Below, in pieces: positions 1 to 8,469 of a stretch of DNA of 22,717 nt. Origin of the DNA: DAIDHZ01 sp965370365 (GTDB lineage Bacteria > Chlamydiota > Chlamydiia > Chlamydiales > SM23-39). A program made the position numbers and the translations under genes. The first letter of the stretch is position 1. Each line of letters opens with the position of its first letter. The notes below the pieces were generated by a model that worked only from the letters and a program-made list of their open reading frames with translations, was not told the origin of the DNA and searched no databases. The stretch covers positions 1 through 22,717 of the forward strand of contig CBDUSP010000019.1 in NCBI GenBank assembly GCA_965370365.1, read 5' to 3'.

Positions 1-819
1 ATCGCCTCTTTAAGCCCCGTCCTTATTGGCACGGTAATGGCACCATCTATTTCTAGGGTGCTCTTTTTGATGACTTCCCTTTTTGCTCTGTTCATTCAAA
101 TTGGGACGAACTTTGCAAATGACTATTTTGACTTTGCAAAGGGAGCTGACACAAAAGAACGTCAGGGACCAAAGCGTGCTGTCGCAGAGGGCTGGATTAA
201 ACCCGCTGCTATGAAAAAAGCAACGGCTGGCGTTTTTATCACAGCAGCGCTAATTGCCCTTCCTCTGATGATTATTGCTGGATGGTGGAGTCTTTTTATT
301 GTGGCTGCTGCAATTAGCTCCGGCATTTTGTATACAGCCGGACCAAAGCCACTTGGATATTTAGGGCTTGGTGAGGTTTTTGTTCTTGTCTTCTTTGGCC
401 CTGTTGCTGTGTGTGGCGCTTACTTCCTTCAAACAGGGACTCTAACGCCTGCTGTTCTTTTAGCAAGCCTTGCTCCCGGGTTTTTATCTTGCTCACTTCT
501 TGTTGCAAACAATTTGCGCGATGAGAAAACAGATGCCGTTGCAAACAAAAAAACCTTAGTCGTTCGCCTTGGAAAGCTTTTTGGCCAGCTTGAATATACG
601 ATCACTTTGGTTGTACCCCTTGCAATCCCATTGATGTTAGTCTTCTTCTATGAGGGCCCATTAAATCTCATTGGTGTCTTCTTTCTCTTTCCGATTGCGA
701 TTCGCCTGATTAAGGGAGCCTTTACGTTTAAGGAACCAAAAGAGCTGATCTCCCTTCTACAAGGAACATCTCTTCTCTTTTTCTTCTACACACTTCTCTT
801 TAGTGTTAGTTTCCTATGA
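1..819 (+). CDS. menA: 1,4-dihydroxy-2-naphthoate prenyltransferase MenA (5' end missing)
   Basis: An integral membrane UbiA-family enzyme that attaches the polyprenyl chain to 1,4-dihydroxy-2-naphthoate in menaquinone synthesis. The frame is open from base 1, and the codons before the ATG at 37 read IASLSPVLIGTV, which resembles the usual MenA N-terminus, so the true start lies upstream and the ATG at 37 is internal. Counting from that ATG, the first Asp-rich motif is NDYFDFAKGAD at about residues 28-38. The second is NNLRDEKTD, followed by the KTLVVRLG segment typical of MenA. Several hydrophobic helices fill the rest. The stop overlaps the menC start in ATGA (816-819), implying translational coupling. 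Family assignment is firm. Confidence 0.93.
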   Translation: MASLSPVLIGTVMAPSISRVLFLMTSLFALFIQIGTNFANDYFDFAKGADTKERQGPKRAVAEGWIKPAAMKKATAGVFITAALIALPLMIIAGWWSLFIVAAAISSGILYTAGPKPLGYLGLGEVFVLVFFGPVAVCGAYFLQTGTLTPAVLLASLAPGFLSCSLLVANNLRDEKTDAVANKKTLVVRLGKLFGQLEYTITLVVPLAIPLMLVFFYEGPLNLIGVFFLFPIAIRLIKGAFTFKEPKELISLLQGTSLLFFFYTLLFSVSFL

Positions 820-1601
820 GACTCTATGAGTACACCTTAAAAAGACGCGGTCTCATCGTCCAAATTGGCGATGGGTGGGGAGAAATCGCCCCCCTTCCAG
901 GGTTTAGCAAAGAGACTTTTGAGGAGGCAAAGCAAGAGGCTTTAGAGGTTCTCTTCGAAAAAAAAAGCCCAACGCTTCCTTCAGTTGTTTTTGGGTTTTC
1001 ATCAGCGAAACATCCCCTCACCTCTGTTAGAGTCCCCCTTTGCGCGCTGCGTATTCCCCACTCTGGGTGCAAAGCGCTCAAACTAAAGCTCGGGGATCTC
1101 TCTGTTGATGAGGCAATCAAACTCGTTAAACAATACATCGGGAAATATAGCCTCCGCCTCGACTTCAACCAAAAGTGGACACTAAAGCAGGCGCTTGCCT
1201 TTACAAAGCACTTTCAAAAAACAGATTTTGAGTATTTAGAAGAGCCGGTAAAAGCGTATGAAGACCTTGTCCGTTTTTCTAAAATGACAGGGTTTCCGAT
1301 TGCACTTGATGAATCGCGAAAAATGGTCCCAACAGTAAAGGCGCTTGTTATCAAACCAACGCTTTGGGGAAAGATCCCTGAATCAACCCTCCCGATTGTC
1401 CTTTCTTCATCGTATGAAAGCTCTCTTGGCATCCTTCAGATCGCCGCCTTAAGCTCCTCAGAATTGCCCCAAGGACTCGATACATTTTCGCCTGATTTTA
1501 TAAACCCTCCAATTACAATTGAAGATGGCTACCTAACCTGGGAACCCTCTAAAAACCCCGTTGATACGAGTCAATTATGTCTTATTGCAACTGCCCCTTA
1601 A
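816..1601 (+). CDS. menC: o-succinylbenzoate synthase MenC
   Basis: An enolase-superfamily enzyme that dehydrates SHCHC to o-succinylbenzoate. The N-terminus carries the GWGEIAPLPGFS segment characteristic of the family. The barrel shows the expected catalytic set in order: KLKLGD (KxK), LRLDFNQKW (metal Asp), LEEPV (Glu), ALDESR (Asp) and LVIKPTLWGK (second-side Lys). At 261 residues it is shorter than the usual 320-375, but every motif is present, so this looks like compaction rather than decay. It starts in a 4-base ATGA overlap with menA, and menE begins 25 bases before its stop. The order menA-menC-menE indicates the classical o-succinylbenzoate route. Confidence 0.9.
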   Translation: MRLYEYTLKRRGLIVQIGDGWGEIAPLPGFSKETFEEAKQEALEVLFEKKSPTLPSVVFGFSSAKHPLTSVRVPLCALRIPHSGCKALKLKLGDLSVDEAIKLVKQYIGKYSLRLDFNQKWTLKQALAFTKHFQKTDFEYLEEPVKAYEDLVRFSKMTGFPIALDESRKMVPTVKALVIKPTLWGKIPESTLPIVLSSSYESSLGILQIAALSSSELPQGLDTFSPDFINPPITIEDGYLTWEPSKNPVDTSQLCLIATAP

Positions 1602-2740
1602 AAGCCGCTGCAAAAGAGGCGCCTACATCGACTGCTTTGATTGGAAAAGACTTTTCTCTTACCTATCGGGAGCTCGATGCTCTTGCAGACAAACCAAACA
1701 TCTGTGAAGGCGAAATAATTACACTTTCCGCACCACCATCTCCAAATCTTATCGCGCAATTTTTCGCTGCCTGGCGAAACAATGCTTCTGTATGTCCTTT
1801 GAATCTACGATATCCCCTTTCTCAAATTGACACGGCTACAAAACACTTTCAATCTTTACTCCTCTTTACCTCAGGTTCCACCGGAACTCCCAAAATCGCC
1901 GTTCTTTCCCTAAAAAGTCTTCTGACTAGCGCAAAGTACTCTGTTCCCTTGAGCTCCGAAGATCGATGGCTTCTATCGCTCCCCCTCTATCACGTGGGAG
2001 GAATCGGGATCATGCTCAGGTGCATTCTTGCAAAAGCTGCGATTGTGCTCGATCAAGCACACCCCGAAATCACGCACCTTTCCTATGTCCCGACACAACT
2101 CTACCGCGGCAGCCCTGTCTATAAAAATCTCAAGTGCATTTTGCTAGGAGGTGCTCCTGCAGCTTCAATCCCTGAAAACCTTCCTATCTATGCGACTTAT
2201 GGGCTTACCGAAATGGGCTCGATGGTCCTGTTACGCGAAAAACCCCCTCTCATCGACGGGAACTTTTACTTAGGCAGTCCTCTTCCTAAAAGAGAGCTCA
2301 AAATTGCAGCAGATGGAGAAATTTTGGTGCGCGGAGAGACGCTCTTCGACGGATATTTAGGGGAAAGCAGATCCAAAGATGCGTGGTTTGCAACGGGAGA
2401 TATTGGAAAGCTCCACGAAAAAGAAGGCATTGCAATTGTCGGGAGAAAAGACTGGCAATTCATCTCAGGTGGAGAAAATATTCAACCCGAGGAAATCGAG
2501 AAATACCTACTGCAAATCCCAGGCGTGCTTGAGGCTGTCGTCCTTCCAAAAAAAGACCCCGAGTTTGGGGCACGTCCCATTGCCATTATTCGAACAAATA
2601 ATACAACTGTCTCCCTAGACTCACTTCAAAAGCATCTACCCAAATACAAGATTCCCGTAGCCATTAAGTTTCTGGCAACTTTCCCCAAAATTGGCCTTAA
2701 AATCGACCGAAGAAAACTAAAAATTTTATTTGACAGCTGA
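1577..2740 (+). CDS. menE: o-succinylbenzoate-CoA ligase MenE
   Basis: An ANL-superfamily adenylating enzyme that converts o-succinylbenzoate to its CoA thioester. Visible motifs in order are the P-loop LLFTSGSTGTPK, YGLTEMG (A5), TGDIG (A7), the hinge GRKDWQFISGGENIQPEE (A8), and a C-terminal LKIDRRKL carrying the A10 lysine. The length of 387 residues is short for the superfamily (commonly 450 or more), with the shortening in the N-terminal half. The ATG at 1577 lies inside menC, giving a 25-base overlap. A later start would lose the conserved N-terminal LTYREL segment. The neighbours menC and menA support MenE over a generic acyl-CoA ligase. The gene is last in its operon and is followed by a 117-base gap. 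Confidence 0.88.
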   Translation: MSYCNCPLKAAAKEAPTSTALIGKDFSLTYRELDALADKPNICEGEIITLSAPPSPNLIAQFFAAWRNNASVCPLNLRYPLSQIDTATKHFQSLLLFTSGSTGTPKIAVLSLKSLLTSAKYSVPLSSEDRWLLSLPLYHVGGIGIMLRCILAKAAIVLDQAHPEITHLSYVPTQLYRGSPVYKNLKCILLGGAPAASIPENLPIYATYGLTEMGSMVLLREKPPLIDGNFYLGSPLPKRELKIAADGEILVRGETLFDGYLGESRSKDAWFATGDIGKLHEKEGIAIVGRKDWQFISGGENIQPEEIEKYLLQIPGVLEAVVLPKKDPEFGARPIAIIRTNNTTVSLDSLQKHLPKYKIPVAIKFLATFPKIGLKIDRRKLKILFDS

Positions 2741-2857
2741 TTTAATCGGAAATTAACTCACTTATAATCAGGCAAATACTTCTACCTCTGGGAAAAAAAC
2801 CGGGGCTTATCTATAATCCGCTATTCCAGAGCAACCCATAAAATTTAAAACTAGAAA
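2741..2857 (+). promoter_or_regulatory. gap between menE and the TPR gene with two TATAAT hexamers
   Basis: This AT-rich gap holds perfect TATAAT hexamers at 2763-2768 and 2812-2817. Neither has a good -35 box at 16-18 bases. TTGACA occurs at 2730-2735, inside the end of menE, but 27 bases from the first hexamer. Either hexamer could drive the TPR gene. No clear intrinsic terminator for the men operon is visible. Confidence 0.3.
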
Positions 2858-4933
2858 ATGACTGCAACTCTAAAATCAAGCCCCGTTCGAAAAATCTTTT
2901 GTAGATTCTTTCCTCGGAAATACATGGCAAAAGCAAAGGACCCCCAAGAGTGGGCTTGCTTGGATGAAATGCAGAAAAAAGAGCTCGCCCTACACAACCT
3001 TTCTCAAGGAGAATTGGCCCTTCTACAGGGCAATCTGGCAGCCCTCCCCTTATTTGAAGCAGCAGCTAGGATAGAGCCCGAAAATCCCCAAATTTGGTAC
3101 AGACAAGGACTTGCCTTTTTCGAGTATGGATCTGAAGAGGGGAGGGAAAAAGCGCTTCTCCTTGCAAGTAAACATTTTAAGTTTGCTACTCAGAAGGATC
3201 CCAATTTTTTTGAAGCCTATATCGCCTGGGGAAACACCCTCCTTCAGCTCGGAAAGTTCCATGAAGAACATCACTTTCATTTAGAGGCCAGGGAAAAGTA
3301 CAAACGAGCAATTGAGCTCTCTTCTGGAAGCTCTGATGATGTGCTCGCAGAGCTCTATTGGGACTATGGGATTGTGCTCGCAGAGATTGCGACCCACTCA
3401 GGAGAAGCGTTCGATGTCCACTTGAGCATCGAGGCTTTTGAAAAATCTCTTAAAAAGCAAGACTCTCCAGCGCCTGAGTTTCTTCATGAATGTGGAAAAG
3501 CGCACCTAGAGATGGGACTTTTGGTCAATGACTTGAGGCTTTTTTCAAAAGCCATCCAATATCTTTTACAAGCAGCTGAAATTTCACCAAACTATCTCGA
3601 TGCATGGATGACCTTGGGAGAGGTTTATTCGCAGCTCTACATCAACACGATGGATGATCGCTACACGCATAAAGCATCGGAGTGCTACGCAAAAGCAGTT
3701 AAGCTCTCTGGGCGCAAGGCTGAAAGTTGGCTCAACTGGGCCCAAATCCTTGGGGAAGCCGGGCGTGTAAAGCAAGATATTCGCTATCTGCGCCAAAGTA
3801 TTGAAAATTGCGCGAGGGCATTTGCTCTTGATGCAGAGGACCCAGCAATTATCGCGCAATGGGTAGAGTCTCTTTCTTGGCTTGGCGTAACGACAACAAG
3901 ACTCGATCTTCTTGTGGAAGCAGAGAAAAAAATCATTAAAGCAAGCGATCTCTACCCAGAGGATCCTGACCTTTGTCATGCTTACGGGGTTTGCCTTCTA
4001 TGCTTTGGAAAATACTATGAAGACGCCGACTATTATGAGCTTGCCATTGAAAAGCTCCAAAATGGTCTTTCAATCGATAGAACATCCGCAGAGCACTGGC
4101 ACACACTTGGCGCAGTCCATAAACTCTACGCTGATCTGACAAATCATGAAGATCTCCTGGAAAGAGCCAACCGCTTCTTTGCCCGAGCAATGGATCTAAA
4201 GCCCTCTTGCCCATCAATGATTTTTGATGCGGCGTGTAGCCTCTTTAACTTTAGCGATCTTACGCACGATCTTCCCTCCCTTGAAAGGGCAATTCACTTG
4301 TTTGAAAGCTTGTTGCAGTCGCACAAAAGAGTTGTTCTCTACCATCCTGAGTGGCTTGTGGAATATGGAAAAGCGCTCGAGTGGCTTGCTGAATTTAACT
4401 TTGAAGACGAGCCTTTACACAGAGCTTTGGAAGTCTTTTCTCATGTGCTTCTCATCGACCCTGACTATAGTGGGATCCATCATCAGATTGCACTTTCAAA
4501 CATGAACCTTGGCCACAACACAGGGGATATTGAGTTCTATAAAAGAGCCGTTGCTTTTTTCCGCTTTGCCGCGCGATTTGATGAAGAAAATGATCAAATT
4601 TGGCTTGATTGGGGAATGTGTCTAATCCACCTTGCGCACCATACATTGGATGAAGACTTTATGAACCAGCTCTACTGGGACGCGGAGCAAAAAATCGGGG
4701 TAGCAGGAAGGCTTGGAAACGCAGAGAGCCATTACTCTCTCGCATGTCTTTACTCCATTTTAGGAAAAACAGATGATGCAATGCAGCTCATTTATAAGGC
4801 GCTTACTGCAAAGACCCTTCCTCCTATCGAAGAGATGCTCGATGACGAGTGGCTGGACAACTTATGCTCCACAGAGACTTTCACACGATTCGTAAGCGAA
4901 ATCGAACACAAGATCCAAACAAGAGAAGAGTGA
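2858..4933 (+). CDS. large tetratricopeptide-repeat protein
   Basis: A 691-residue, almost wholly alpha-helical protein built from TPR-like helix pairs (patterns such as A.E.Y..A..L.P and W...G..Y). Spacing between equivalent Trp residues in the middle (DAW, ESW, AQW) is 41-44 residues, so the units are longer than the canonical 34. A recurrent short acidic or aromatic insert lies between helices A and B (for example NTMDDRYTHKA and DLTNHEDLLERA). No signal peptide or membrane segment is seen. The first about 30 residues are basic. TPR proteins usually scaffold protein complexes, and in chlamydiae several assist type III secretion, but nothing here identifies the partner. The stop is 2 bases from the convergent neighbour's stop. 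Confidence 0.85.
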   Translation: MTATLKSSPVRKIFCRFFPRKYMAKAKDPQEWACLDEMQKKELALHNLSQGELALLQGNLAALPLFEAAARIEPENPQIWYRQGLAFFEYGSEEGREKALLLASKHFKFATQKDPNFFEAYIAWGNTLLQLGKFHEEHHFHLEAREKYKRAIELSSGSSDDVLAELYWDYGIVLAEIATHSGEAFDVHLSIEAFEKSLKKQDSPAPEFLHECGKAHLEMGLLVNDLRLFSKAIQYLLQAAEISPNYLDAWMTLGEVYSQLYINTMDDRYTHKASECYAKAVKLSGRKAESWLNWAQILGEAGRVKQDIRYLRQSIENCARAFALDAEDPAIIAQWVESLSWLGVTTTRLDLLVEAEKKIIKASDLYPEDPDLCHAYGVCLLCFGKYYEDADYYELAIEKLQNGLSIDRTSAEHWHTLGAVHKLYADLTNHEDLLERANRFFARAMDLKPSCPSMIFDAACSLFNFSDLTHDLPSLERAIHLFESLLQSHKRVVLYHPEWLVEYGKALEWLAEFNFEDEPLHRALEVFSHVLLIDPDYSGIHHQIALSNMNLGHNTGDIEFYKRAVAFFRFAARFDEENDQIWLDWGMCLIHLAHHTLDEDFMNQLYWDAEQKIGVAGRLGNAESHYSLACLYSILGKTDDAMQLIYKALTAKTLPPIEEMLDDEWLDNLCSTETFTRFVSEIEHKIQTREE

Positions 4934-4935
4934 TG

Positions 4936-5952
4936 TTATACCGCTCGTGATTCAAAAGTTGGTTTTTGCGGCGTCGACTTTTCCTCGAAATGGTTCTCCT
5001 CACTCATGCCTTGCCTCTCGGCAATGGTCATTCGCTCCGGAGAACCATTTCGAGGAGTCTCCTTGCCAAAACCAACTTTTGAATTACTCCCGGTATACTT
5101 GTTTTGCGAAACCTGACTCCAAAGAGCTTGCTTATCCTCAGATGAGAGCGGCAAAAAAGTCCCTCCTTGAACGAAAAAAAAGAAGGGAGTTCCATCGATC
5201 ATCTCTTCTACGGAAGGGGGAAGTAAATCCCTGGCCACGCTTATCTCTGCAGTATAAACATCTAATGTTGTTAAACGTCCTGCCATACGCATGTGTTTTT
5301 CATGCTTAAAATGGCAGGGGAAGCAGTTGTCTTTGTAAACAAGCAGGGCCGCCGAAGGAGTGGTGAGTAATTGTTGATAGGAGTCCTTTGTAAGAGGGAT
5401 GGGATATGCCTCCGGATCAACAGGTAATTTGTTGACTTCTTCTGTAGAACATTCAAACACTCTCTTAATAGCCCATAAGAAGAGAGCCCCTTCTCTTTCG
5501 CTCCCCTCAGGCTTTGCTGAGGCCTCTTGAAATTGCGTCAAAGAGTCGGGACCTTCCATACATTTTTTGATATTGGGCAAAGATGAGTCACTGGGTGTTA
5601 CACCATGTAGAGCTGTCTTTGCAGCCCAAATTTGATTTGCGGGACCGCTGATTTCCGCAGACCGATCTCTCAACCAATTGATCATATCTCCTTCTGTACA
5701 CGTCTTAGAGGTGCCTCTTACGTTTGAATCACTGCCCTGTTTTGTAAGAACCGTCGTCGTATCCGGATTGATGGGCTTAGAGCTAACGTAAAATCGATTA
5801 ACAACCAACGTTACTGCACTTTTAATTTTTTGCATTATTGCTATCCAAAAGACCTCTATATCAGCGAGTTGTGTTGGAAAGGACACCGCTGAGAAGTATG
5901 AACTGTTTTTAAAGAATATATACATAGAAAATCCGCTTTTTACGACAACCAT
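4936..5952 (-). CDS. unrecognised protein with a thioredoxin-like CxxC domain
   Basis: Residues about 190-285 look like a thioredoxin fold. They run from a hydrophobic strand ALLVYKDNCFPC, with the redox pair C210-F-P-C213 at the start of a helix, to GTP at about 254-256 (the usual cis-Pro position), then FFFFVQGG. Residues 40-190 match nothing I recognise. The start is uncertain: the ATG at 5952 has no clear ribosome site, and Met10 (5925) and Met40 (5835, MQKIKSAVTLVV) are alternatives, with a GAGG about 17 bases before Met40. If Met40 is used, a short hydrophobic segment follows. Residues Y286-V338 are encoded entirely by the palindromic repeat 4937-5097, whose outer TATA supplies the stop. 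The true partner of yidC-dnaA in Chlamydia is lgt, as I recall, so this position differs. Confidence 0.65.
   Translation of the reverse strand: MVVVKSGFSMYIFFKNSSYFSAVSFPTQLADIEVFWIAIMQKIKSAVTLVVNRFYVSSKPINPDTTTVLTKQGSDSNVRGTSKTCTEGDMINWLRDRSAEISGPANQIWAAKTALHGVTPSDSSLPNIKKCMEGPDSLTQFQEASAKPEGSEREGALFLWAIKRVFECSTEEVNKLPVDPEAYPIPLTKDSYQQLLTTPSAALLVYKDNCFPCHFKHEKHMRMAGRLTTLDVYTAEISVARDLLPPSVEEMIDGTPFFFFVQGGTFLPLSSEDKQALWSQVSQNKYTGSNSKVGFGKETPRNGSPERMTIAERQGMSEENHFEEKSTPQKPTFESRAV
4937..5097. repeat. 161-bp palindromic repeat (TATACC family) inside a coding region
   Basis: The left arm is 4937-4999 and the right arm 5039-5097. They share four blocks read outside-in: TATACCG, then a 17-base identical block ATTCAAAAGTTGGTTTT, a divergent 11-15 base stretch, and an 18-base identical block TCCTCGAAATGGTTCTCC. 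The 39-base loop contains its own small stem, TTGCC-tctc-GGCAA. The element starts 3 bases after the TPR stop and encodes the last 53 residues and stop of the minus-strand gene. Its outer 26 bases match the solitary repeats at 5966, 17676 and 22542. Confidence 0.85.
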
Positions 5953-5965
5953 TATATCTGTATTT

Positions 5966-6002
5966 TATACCCAAATCAACTCAAGAATTGGGTTTCGGTA
6001 TG
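5966..6002 (+). repeat. solitary short copy of the TATACC palindrome family
   Basis: This copy begins TATACCCAA and continues to AACTCAAGAATTGG at the same spacing as the other copies. It closes with TTGGG and GGTATG, so the ends can pair (TATACC with GGTATG, CCCAA with TTGGG). It lies in the divergent gap between the thioredoxin-like gene and yidC, where it may carry or disrupt regulation. Confidence 0.7.
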
Positions 6003-6072
6003 CCAGTCTTCAAAAATCCTATTTCTTATCAATTCCGTCTCTGTTACGCTTGCGGATTACCACGAGAGGTTT

Positions 6073-8469
6073 ATGGATAAGAGATCCCTTTTGTTTGTTT
6101 TTGTCTTGAGTGCTGCCTTCCTTGGCGTCCATTCCTGGTTTGATACAAAAGCAGAGAAAAACAAAATAGAAGAAGCCTCTCTGGCACAGGAGAAAGCGCT
6201 TGTTGCACAGAAAGAGCTAGAGCTTGAGGTTGCTGCGCGCACTGCCTCTTTTGAAACACTCAAAACCGTTTCTTTTTTCAAAGATGCTCAAGGCAAAAAC
6301 AAGCTAGCAACAGGGATTGCTCTTGGAGATCTTTTTTTAACGCTTGCTTGGGAAGATCAAGTTCCCGAAGAGATCTATGTAACATCCGGCAAAAACCTAT
6401 CCTTGGTAAAGCGGCTAAGTGACTCCTCTTCAAAAAATGAGCCTCTTTTCTTTGGCAAAGGGGGAGGGAAAAAGCTGCAGCTTCCAGCTCTTAGCAAAGA
6501 CTGCCCCATGGATGTGCAACTGCTTACTGCAGGATTAGAGGCTCAAGTAGCTCTTGGTGAACAAAGAGGAAACACCCTCAATCTCCCCTATCATTATCTT
6601 GAAGAGACAGCGATTGTCCTTGTCCAAACAGGAGATGAGTTTCTCCCTGTTGGAGTCTTTGATCCAGGACAAAAAAGGATTAAAACTCTAAACGATTTTC
6701 GCTCGCTTGAGAACCTTGTAGGGCAAAGCACGTCTTCCTCGGCCTCTTTTTCTAGAAGCTCGGAAGAGTTTTATGTAATAGAGAATGACTACCAGCAGCT
6801 TGTTTTTTCCACACGTGGCGGGGCGCTTGCTGAGATCAACTTACCACTAAGAAGTAAGACCAATCAAAATAGCCTTGTTAAAGAAATCAATATCGACCGC
6901 GAGATCCTTGCAAACTCCCCTGCAAACGCACACTTTCCCCTGCGCCCATATAACGTGATCTCTGATGGAAGAAGCTCCTTTCGTGAGAAGGGAGAGCTTG
7001 GCGGATACTATCCTCTTTTGCGCCGCCCTATTTTCAATGCAGAAGGAGAGCAAAAAACGGCATTTCCTGCGGAGTATTATGCATTCAACATCGTGGGTGA
7101 TGACTCTGAAATTGCAAAGCTCCAATTTACAGTTACCCGCTTTGAGGCGAACTTAATCCAGTTTGAAGCAAAGACGGGACAAAGACGAATTATCAAAACC
7201 TTTCGCATTCCAAAAGAAAAAAATGGCCCCTACTGCTTAGAGCTTGATGTTCAGGTAGATGGAGATGCGCGCAATTTATGGCTCACTTCTGGAGTGCCCG
7301 ATGTAGAACTTGTCGCGTCATCCTATAGTCCCCTTCTTCGCATCCAAGAAACAAAAGGAAAAGAGTCCGATGTTGAGACAATCGATCTCCCTAAAAAAGA
7401 CGTGTCCCAAGTAACCAACATCAACCCAAACTGGATTAGTAACAATAACGGCTTTTTAGGAATTATTTCTGATCCTTTGTCGAGCATTGGTTCGGGCTAT
7501 AAAGTGGCGCAAGTCCAGGGGACCACACTTCCTACACGCCTGACTCTTGTCGATCCTGGATACCAACCCTATCCAGCAGCGGATTACCCGGGGTATGCTA
7601 CATTTTTACCCTTGAAAGCAGGGATGCCTCTTAACTTTAGAATTTTTGCAGGCCCCTTTGATGAAAAACTCTTAAAAGAACTCGATGCGCTCTATGATGA
7701 CCCTCTAATTGGCTATAATCCTGAATATGCCCAAGCACAAAGTATCCGGGGCTGGTTTTCCTTTATTTCAGAGCCGTTTGCAAAGCTCCTGTTTTTCCTC
7801 ATGAGCCTTTTCCACACACTCACCGGTTCATGGGCCCTGTCGATCATTCTATTGACAATTGCCCTAAAATTAATGATGTATCCGCTCAATGCATGGCAAA
7901 TCAAATCCTCTATCAAAATGCAGGAACTGGGTCCCAAGGTCAAACTCGTTCAGGAAAAGTATAAGAAAGATCCGCAAAGATCCAAAATGGAGGTAATGAC
8001 TCTCTATAAGGAATCTGGGGTCAATCCAATCACTGGCTGTCTGCCCATGCTCTTGCAGATGCCGTTTTTAATCGGGATGTTCTATCTTCTTAAATCGAGC
8101 TTTCCTTTAAGAGGAGCCTCTTTTATTCCGGGATGGATTAATGATCTTTCCGCACCAGACATCCTCTTTAGTTGGGGACAGCCCATCTGGTTTATAGGAA
8201 ATGAATTCCACCTGCTGCCCATCCTCATGGGAGCTTCCATGTACTTGCAGCAAAAGCTCACAACGCAAGCTCCAAAACAGGGAGAAACGCTTACAGACGC
8301 CCAAAAACAGCAAAAAATGATGGCGGTTCTGATGCCGCTTCTGTTTGCGTTTATGTTTTATAAGTTCCCATCTGGGTTAAATCTCTATTTTATGTTTTCG
8401 ACACTTCTCGGCGTGCTCCAGCAGTGGTGGATGACGAAAAAAATGAAGTCCAATGCAGGCCTGGGATAA
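6073..8469 (+). CDS. yidC: membrane protein insertase YidC
   Basis: It inserts and folds inner-membrane proteins, alone or with SecYEG. The N-terminal membrane anchor (residues about 5-22) is followed by a Glu/Lys/Ala-rich coil and a long periplasmic domain to about 560. The conserved five-helix core then begins with the segment ending LTIALKLMMYPLNAW and includes GCLPMLLQMPFLIGMFYLL and the final FKFPSGLNLYF-type helix. The position of the conserved hydrophilic-groove arginine (RGIMYPL in E. coli) is Lys599 here. At 798 residues it is long, as I recall for chlamydial homologues. GAGAGG precedes the ATG at close spacing. The last 17 bases overlap dnaA. Confidence 0.93.
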   Translation: MDKRSLLFVFVLSAAFLGVHSWFDTKAEKNKIEEASLAQEKALVAQKELELEVAARTASFETLKTVSFFKDAQGKNKLATGIALGDLFLTLAWEDQVPEEIYVTSGKNLSLVKRLSDSSSKNEPLFFGKGGGKKLQLPALSKDCPMDVQLLTAGLEAQVALGEQRGNTLNLPYHYLEETAIVLVQTGDEFLPVGVFDPGQKRIKTLNDFRSLENLVGQSTSSSASFSRSSEEFYVIENDYQQLVFSTRGGALAEINLPLRSKTNQNSLVKEINIDREILANSPANAHFPLRPYNVISDGRSSFREKGELGGYYPLLRRPIFNAEGEQKTAFPAEYYAFNIVGDDSEIAKLQFTVTRFEANLIQFEAKTGQRRIIKTFRIPKEKNGPYCLELDVQVDGDARNLWLTSGVPDVELVASSYSPLLRIQETKGKESDVETIDLPKKDVSQVTNINPNWISNNNGFLGIISDPLSSIGSGYKVAQVQGTTLPTRLTLVDPGYQPYPAADYPGYATFLPLKAGMPLNFRIFAGPFDEKLLKELDALYDDPLIGYNPEYAQAQSIRGWFSFISEPFAKLLFFLMSLFHTLTGSWALSIILLTIALKLMMYPLNAWQIKSSIKMQELGPKVKLVQEKYKKDPQRSKMEVMTLYKESGVNPITGCLPMLLQMPFLIGMFYLLKSSFPLRGASFIPGWINDLSAPDILFSWGQPIWFIGNEFHLLPILMGASMYLQQKLTTQAPKQGETLTDAQKQQKMMAVLMPLLFAFMFYKFPSGLNLYFMFSTLLGVLQQWWMTKKMKSNAGLG

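Noticed and set aside
3584..3979. 131-residue minus-strand open frame inside the TPR gene
   Set aside because: Wholly inside a clearly coding TPR frame, with no family resemblance or ribosome site. A shadow frame.
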